From CAZTHM01 sp041946825 (GTDB lineage Bacteria > Acidobacteriota > Terriglobia > UBA7540), in NCBI GenBank assembly GCA_041946825.1, contig JBHGBD010000004.1:62001-126000 (forward strand): DNA of 64,000 bases. Reading direction: 5' to 3'. A program made the position numbers and the translations under genes. The notes below the pieces were generated by a model that was given only the letters and a program-made list of their open reading frames with translations, had not been told where the DNA came from and ran no database searches. Of this stretch, positions 59,646 to 64,000 are shown one piece after another (positions within the stretch are counted from its first letter, which is position 1; the number at the start of each line of letters is the position of its first letter).

Positions 59646-59766
59646 GAGGCGAAAAGTCGAAAGTTGAGGGTCGAAAGCGCCAATCCAAAAGCGCACAGCC
59701 GGAGTCAAAGCGTTGGAAGTTGAAAGTCGGAAGACCCAATCCAAAATCACAAATCCAAAATCGCGT
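59646..59766. repeat. Short-word repeats (GTCGAAAGTTGA, ATCCAAAATC)
   Basis: Words such as AAAGTCGAAAGTTGA, GGTCGAAAG, GTTGAAAGTCGGAAG and CCAATCCAAAATC recur here in non-coding DNA. They resemble the repeats at 45636-45669 and 30405-30470. Confidence 0.6.
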
Positions 59767-59767
59767 G

Positions 59768-60961
59768 TCACGCGGCGCGGGCTTTGGCGCCGCCGCCGCG
59801 CGAGTGGAAGCCGCTGATCAGAACCTTGGAAATCTCCTCGCGCTGGATCTGATTGGTGCCTTCGTAGATCTGGGTGATCTTGGCGTCGCGCATGAACTTC
59901 TCGATGGGGTAATCGTGCATGTAGCCGTAGCCGCCGAAGATCTGCACGGCGTCCACGGTCACGTCCATGGCGACGTCGGAAGCGTAGCACTTCGACATGG
60001 CGGCGTAGAGGGTGGGGCGCTCCTTGGGCTGGCGGTCGATATGCCGCGCCGTGGCGTACACCAGCGCGCGCGCGGCTTCGATCTTCATCGCCATGTCGGC
60101 AATCATGAAGCGCATCCCCTGGAACGAGCCGATGGGCGCGTCAAACTGGCGGCGCGTGCAGGCGTATTCGAGCGCCAGGTCAAACGCGCCCTGGGCGATG
60201 CCCAGCGCCTGCGCGCCCACGCCGGGGCGCGAGACGTCGAACGTCTTCATCGCCGTGATGAAGCCCGTGCCCTCGCGGCCCAGGCAATTTTCGACCGGCA
60301 CGCGGCAGTCCTGGAAGATCAGCTCGCGCGTGGCGGAGGCGCGAATGCCCAGCTTGTCCTCCTTCTTGCCGAAGGTGAACCCGGGGGTGCCCTTCTCGAC
60401 CACGATGCACGACGCGCCGCGCGGGCCCTTGGTGGGATTGGTGAGCGCAATGACGGAATAAATTTCCGCCTCGCCGCCGTTGGTGATCCACTGCTTCGCG
60501 CCGTTCAGCACGTAGTGGTCGCCGTCGCGGATGGCGGTGGTGCGCACGGCTGCGGCGTCCGAGCCCGCCTGGGGCTCGGTCAGCGCGAAGGCCGCGAGCC
60601 TGCGCCCCGCCGCAATGTCCGGCAGCCAGCGGCGCTTCTGCTCATCGCTGCCGGAAAGGAGAATGGGGAGCGTTCCGAGCGCCGTGCCCGCAAACGCCAG
60701 CGCGATGCCCGCGCAGGCCTTGGAGAGTTCTTCGGTCACGATCACCATGTTCATGATGGGCGTGCCGTCGGTCAGGCCTTCGTACGCCTCGTCAACATAG
60801 ACACGGAAGAGATCGGCGCCGGCCAGAAGTTTCACGATCGGCCAGGGAAACTTGGCGTCGCGGTCGTATTCGGCGGCGACGGGGCGGATCTCCTTTTCGG
60901 CAATCTCGCGGGCCAGGTCGCGAATCGCGGTTTGATATTCGGTGAAGCCGTAATCAAGCAT
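59768..60961 (-). CDS. Acyl-CoA dehydrogenase
   Basis: Encodes 397 residues from the ATG at 60961 (MLDYGFTEYQ); the frame continues upstream through repeat-derived sequence that is not protein. All three family domains are present: helical N-terminal domain, middle beta domain with LTEPQAGSDAAAVRTTA and WITNGGEAEIYSV, and helical C-terminal domain. Y366-E367-G-T places the catalytic base at E367 in QIYEGTNQI, the position of butyryl/medium-chain enzymes. FGGYGYMHDYPIEKFMRD is also conserved. It oxidises an acyl-CoA to the enoyl-CoA using FAD and passes electrons to ETF; chain length is not evident. An uncharacterised gene lies upstream on the same strand. Confidence 0.96.
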   Translation of the reverse strand: MLDYGFTEYQTAIRDLAREIAEKEIRPVAAEYDRDAKFPWPIVKLLAGADLFRVYVDEAYEGLTDGTPIMNMVIVTEELSKACAGIALAFAGTALGTLPILLSGSDEQKRRWLPDIAAGRRLAAFALTEPQAGSDAAAVRTTAIRDGDHYVLNGAKQWITNGGEAEIYSVIALTNPTKGPRGASCIVVEKGTPGFTFGKKEDKLGIRASATRELIFQDCRVPVENCLGREGTGFITAMKTFDVSRPGVGAQALGIAQGAFDLALEYACTRRQFDAPIGSFQGMRFMIADMAMKIEAARALVYATARHIDRQPKERPTLYAAMSKCYASDVAMDVTVDAVQIFGGYGYMHDYPIEKFMRDAKITQIYEGTNQIQREEISKVLISGFHSRGGGAKARAA

Positions 60962-60986
60962 CGGAGTTGCCTCGCTGTTGATAGAA

Positions 60987-61110
60987 GTAGGCAGTAAGCA
61001 GTTGGCAGTCGGCAGAGATGCACTTGACAAAGGGGCAAGGAGGATTCGGCTACTCGCCGCATGGCGCAAACGGCCGACTGTTTTCTGCCTACTGCCTTCT
61101 GCTGACTGCT
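60987..61110. repeat. Inverted pair of GGCAGT-word repeats
   Basis: A GTAGGCAGTAAGCAGTTGGC-type run (60987-61015) and its inverted relative, the CTGCCTACTGCCTTCTGCTG-type run (61085-61110), face each other across 69 bases between two minus-strand genes. The words also occur at 40144-40179 and 30495-30520. The pair could fold into a long imperfect stem. Confidence 0.65.
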
Positions 61111-61114
61111 CTAT

Positions 61115-61876
61115 TCATGCCGCCGGCGCGATGGGCTCGGCCGCAGCCTCGGCGCGGTCGGCCCAGAGTTCGGGCCGGGCGATCCAGATTTCGCCGGCGC
61201 GCAAAATGAATCGGCAATACTCCTCAACGTCGCCGCTGCGGAAGGAGCTCACGTCGATTTCGCCCTCCAGCGACGACGCGGGCTCAGCCTTCTGGCGCAG
61301 AACTTTGAGCAGCGGCAGCACGCTCGCGTTCACGTCGAGCAGCTTGACCTCAATGCGTTTGTCGGTCAGGAGGATTTCAAAATCTCCCTGCGGGTAAAGC
61401 CCACCGTTGCGCTCGATGGTATGCCGGATTTCGTCCGCCGCAGCATGCGTAGCTTGCAGCCGGAACACACCGTTCAGGCGCTGGTAGGCTTCGAAAACCA
61501 GTGGCACGGCTTCGCCGCGATACGGCAGCCAAGGGGCATGGGCGTAACTCGGCTGCGCCCAGGCGACGGTTACGAACGCGCCTTCCCAGACCTTGATTCG
61601 GACAAATTGGCCCGATTGCTCGTCGAGATAGTAAAGCGCGCCGCCGCGCACGTTGCGACGCTCCGCCTCGGGGATATCTATAAGAAACTCAAGGAGTTCC
61701 CCAGCAATTTCGCGCAGGGCGGGGGTGTCGTCGGGCTGGACATGGCGGATGACGAGGCGAGAGGGATCGGGCGAGAATTCCAGCCAGATAGCCTCAACCC
61801 GTTCCAGCCGCCGTTGGGTTTCTTGGCTTATGCTCCCCAGTTCGATCCGCCCCGTGCAACCTAGATGAGTGCGCAT
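61115..61876 (-). CDS. Unrecognised protein, 253 residues
   Basis: Soluble protein without signal or membrane helix. The sequence is mixed alpha/beta with AIWLEFSPDPSRLVIRHVQP, ALYYLDEQSGQFVRIKVWEG, LVFEAYQRLNGVFRLQA and an acidic C-terminal half (EGEIDVSSFRSGDVEEYCRF). No catalytic or cofactor motif was recognised and no family can be named. Start ATG 61876 is the first in frame; an internal start is possible. It lies upstream of the acyl-CoA dehydrogenase on the same strand with a 153-base repeat-containing gap, so a shared transcript is uncertain. Length and composition support a real gene. Confidence 0.65.
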   Translation of the reverse strand: MRTHLGCTGRIELGSISQETQRRLERVEAIWLEFSPDPSRLVIRHVQPDDTPALREIAGELLEFLIDIPEAERRNVRGGALYYLDEQSGQFVRIKVWEGAFVTVAWAQPSYAHAPWLPYRGEAVPLVFEAYQRLNGVFRLQATHAAADEIRHTIERNGGLYPQGDFEILLTDKRIEVKLLDVNASVLPLLKVLRQKAEPASSLEGEIDVSSFRSGDVEEYCRFILRAGEIWIARPELWADRAEAAAEPIAPAA

Positions 61877-62156
61877 TTTTCACCCCTTTTCCCCAGGCTC
61901 GATGACAAGAAGCCCGAAAAAACACACACGGAGTGACACTATGTGCATTTCTTGGGCCGAATGCGACCGATGGCTGGTTGATGGATGTCAGATTCTGTCG
62001 AGAGAACAGGCTTACGAAATGCTCGTCCGAGCGTCGAATTGAATTCAGGTCACGAACCGCACGATGGACCAATTCCGTATATCATGGTGACGCGACTTCG
62101 CCGTGTTGAATCGCAATCGTTCATCCAGGTGTGTTATGAGATTCCAAGGAGCAACC

Positions 62157-63530
62157 ATGAGGTTTCGATGCCTGATCTTTGCAGTGGCGTTCTTGCTGGG
62201 CGAGGCGGCGACGAGTGCGGCCCAGCAATCCTGGAGGGTGCCGACGGCCGTGAAGAAGCTCCCGAACGGCCTCATCGTTGTAGTTTCCGAGGACCACTCG
62301 GCGCCGACTTTCGGGTTGTGTATCACGTACGGAATCGGCTTCCGGCTGGAGCCTGAGGGGAGGACGGGGTTCGCGCACCTATTCGAGCACATGATGTTCG
62401 AGGGCACGCCGGACGCGCCCAAGGGGACTTTCGACCGGGTAATCGAAGGTGGCGGCGGCTCGCTCAACGGGTTCACGAGGTTCGACTTCACTGCCTACTA
62501 CGATACCGCCCCCGTCTCGGCGCTCGAACCGGTGCTCTGGCTCGAGGCCGATCGGCTGAAGACACTCGATTTTTCGGAGAAGAATCTCGATAACCAGCGC
62601 AATGTTGTTCAGGAGGAAGTCCGCGTTAACGTTCTGAACCAGCCCTACGGCGCATTCTACTGGCTCGACCTGCCGCAGAAGGCTTTCGATCGCTATCCGA
62701 ACGCCCACAATTTCTATGGCGACTTCAAGGATCTTGACGCGGCGAAGATCGAAGACGTCAAAGCATTCTTCGACGACTACTACGCGCCGAACAACGCCGT
62801 GCTGGCCATCGCCGGAGACCTCCAGCCGGAAGACGCCTTCGCCAAAGTCGAGAAGTACTTCGGCGCGATTCCGTCGCGCCAGGTACCTTCCCGGCCGGAT
62901 GTTTCCGAGCCCCCGCAAAACGGCGAGCGCCGCTTCACGCAGGAAGATAGCCTGGCGACGGTTCCGGCGCTGGCGGTGGGCTACCGGATGCCGCCCCGCA
63001 GTTCCCATGAGGCGATTGTCGGCGCCGTAGTTGCCGAAATCCTGCACAACGGCCAGGCGTCGCGGCTCTACCAGGCGCTGGTGAAGGACAAGGAAGTAGC
63101 GCTGGAAGTCTCGGGCGGGGTGAACTGGCCGCTCGGCAACGCCTTCGACTACAACGGACCGGTACTGCTGAGCACATTTATGGTCTACCCGACGAATCGC
63201 AAGGAAAGCGACGTCCTCAGCGCTTACGACGCGGTGATCGCGGACCTGGCGCGCCAAGGCCCGGCGCCAGCGGAGCTCGATCGTATTCGAACGAAAATGC
63301 GTTCCGACTGGTACGCGCAGCTGGAGATTCCCAGCCAGCGCGCGGTGACGCTCGCCTGCACCACCCTCTTCGACGGCAATCCCCAGCGCGTAAACGAAAT
63401 TCCGGATGAGCTGGCGCGCGTGACCGCGGAGGAGATCAAAGCCTTCGCGGCCAAGTATCTCGTGCCCGCCCATCGCACCATCATCAACCGCGTCCCCGCC
63501 GCCAAGAATGCGGAAAAAGGAGGCCTGTGA
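62157..63530 (+). CDS. M16-family zinc peptidase, catalytic
   Basis: Encodes 457 residues from ATG 62157, preceded by AAGGAG with 5-base spacing; ATG 62136 and TTG 62103 are in frame but have weaker sites. A signal peptide (CLIFAVAFLLGEAATSAAQQ) sends it to the periplasm. The inverted zinc motif H74-L-F-E77-H78 in FAHLFEHMMFEGT is intact, and the downstream glutamate fits VVQEEVRVN. It would cleave peptides in a clam-shell chamber. The next gene encodes a partner of the same family starting 1 base inside its stop codon, so the pair probably forms a heterodimer. Confidence 0.94.
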   Translation: MRFRCLIFAVAFLLGEAATSAAQQSWRVPTAVKKLPNGLIVVVSEDHSAPTFGLCITYGIGFRLEPEGRTGFAHLFEHMMFEGTPDAPKGTFDRVIEGGGGSLNGFTRFDFTAYYDTAPVSALEPVLWLEADRLKTLDFSEKNLDNQRNVVQEEVRVNVLNQPYGAFYWLDLPQKAFDRYPNAHNFYGDFKDLDAAKIEDVKAFFDDYYAPNNAVLAIAGDLQPEDAFAKVEKYFGAIPSRQVPSRPDVSEPPQNGERRFTQEDSLATVPALAVGYRMPPRSSHEAIVGAVVAEILHNGQASRLYQALVKDKEVALEVSGGVNWPLGNAFDYNGPVLLSTFMVYPTNRKESDVLSAYDAVIADLARQGPAPAELDRIRTKMRSDWYAQLEIPSQRAVTLACTTLFDGNPQRVNEIPDELARVTAEEIKAFAAKYLVPAHRTIINRVPAAKNAEKGGL

Positions 63531-64000
63531 TGCTCCGTCGCGCACTCGCAATTTCGCTGATGATTTGGCTCACGTTCGTGGCCGCCTGGTCGGCGGAAGA
63601 GAAGCCGCTTCCCAAGGATTTGCCGCCGTACGGGGCGCTCAAGCCCTTTGCGGCCCCGCAAGCCACGGAGCGGAAACTCCCCAACGGCCTCTCGCTGCGG
63701 CTGGTTCCGCGGCGCGATTTCCCCAAGGTGGCGTTTGCAGTGGCAATTCGTGGCGGGCTTGCTGTCGATCCCAAAGATCGCCCGGGCCTCTCGGAGCTGA
63801 TCGTTGCCGTGGTCGATCAGGGCACCAAGACGCGCAACGCCCGGCAAATCGCCGAAGCCATTCAAGCCGCGGGGGGCGACCTCTCGGGCAACGCGCGCGC
63901 CGATTCGATCCTGGTTGCCACCAGCGTGCTTTCCGAGAAGGTGGAAGCGGGCCTGGCGGTGCTGGCCGACATCCTCGAGAACGCGACCTTCCCCGACAGC
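63530..64000 (+). CDS. M16-family peptidase, probably non-catalytic partner, 3' end missing
   Basis: The first 157 residues are present and the frame is open at the window end. ATG 63530 shares a base with the TGA of the previous gene (TGATG) and is preceded by GGAGG. A signal peptide (ISLMIWLTFVAAWSAEE) is followed by the usual M16 opening LPNGLSLRLVPRRDFPKVAF. At the place of HxxEH the sequence reads GLSELIVAVVDQGT, lacking the zinc histidines, as in the non-catalytic subunit of M16 pairs. It probably binds substrate with the intact upstream peptidase. Confidence 0.9.
   Translation, partial: MLRRALAISLMIWLTFVAAWSAEEKPLPKDLPPYGALKPFAAPQATERKLPNGLSLRLVPRRDFPKVAFAVAIRGGLAVDPKDRPGLSELIVAVVDQGTKTRNARQIAEAIQAAGGDLSGNARADSILVATSVLSEKVEAGLAVLADILENATFPDS

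Larger units (their letters stand above)
58910..59767. other. 0.86-kb spacer with candidate small RNA and short-word repeats
   Basis: No protein gene is supported. The left part is the leader of the RRM gene and a GC-rich stretch; 59349-59585 has promoter-like and terminator-like elements around an AT-richer segment; 59646-59766 is short-word repeat (AAAGTCGAAAGTTGA, CCAATCCAAAATC) up to the acyl-CoA dehydrogenase stop. Confidence 0.6.

Noticed and set aside
59642..60997. 451-codon plus-strand frame opposite the acyl-CoA dehydrogenase
   Set aside because: Starts in repeat DNA and mirrors a well-conserved enzyme; antisense artefact.

Overview
The window is a GC-rich, densely coded stretch of a bacterial chromosome. 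No rRNA or other phylogenetic marker is present. The protein repertoire points to Acidobacteriota from soil or the subsurface, and this is an inference: an Oar-like TonB-dependent receptor with an N-terminal carboxypeptidase-regulatory domain, a giant SBBP / choice-of-anchor-D secreted protein, many secreted glycoside-hydrolase-like proteins, tandem M16 peptidases, and a long bc-complex/aa3-oxidase operon.

Layout. 1-4.2 kb: translationally coupled genes for an outer-membrane barrel (cut by the window edge), a periplasmic protein, a membrane b-type cytochrome and an Fe-S/FAD oxidoreductase, probably one redox module. 4.2-12.7 kb: a single 2,094-residue exported protein gene flanked by two copies of a 136-bp module made of a tRNA-Arg(CCU) 3' fragment, a 68-bp spacer and a CTGTAGT-type repeat; this looks like a remnant or cassette of an integrated element. 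12.7-18 kb: a tripartite RND efflux operon. 18.1-24.7 kb: a carbohydrate locus (Gfo/Idh/MocA oxidoreductase, MFS transporter, two secreted glycosidase-like proteins). 25.1-41.9 kb, minus strand: the respiratory locus. In transcription order it encodes Rieske protein, split cytochrome b, an eight-heme cytochrome c, a cupredoxin-like lipoprotein, cytochrome oxidase subunits II, I, III-like, III and IV, a small cysteine-containing membrane protein, heme A and heme O synthases, then a small membrane protein, a methyltransferase, a CtaM-like DUF420 protein and a HEAT/barrel-sandwich protein. A good sigma70-type promoter precedes the Rieske gene.

42-52 kb: an unrecognised protein, a membrane-anchored GH113-like protein, an inositol-phosphatase family enzyme, a histidine phosphatase, a glycine-zipper protein, a MarR regulator with a QueG-like/SCP2 fusion target (both preceded by an ATGTA-N2-TACAT palindrome), an NmrA-like protein and a glycosidase-like protein. 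52.2-55.7 kb: the TonB-dependent receptor, followed by a strong intrinsic terminator. 56.3-59.7 kb: small hypothetical genes including a 34-residue amphipathic ORF, an RRM RNA-binding protein, hairpin-rich repeats and a possible small RNA. 59.7-64 kb: an acyl-CoA dehydrogenase, an unrecognised protein and two M16 peptidase genes, the second cut by the window end.

The clearest functional unit is the respiratory operon. It encodes a quinol-to-oxygen chain with no separate small cytochrome c, so the eight-heme protein and/or the cupredoxin-like lipoprotein may carry electrons to the CuA site. The most unusual DNA structure is the pair of tRNA-fragment modules around the giant gene.
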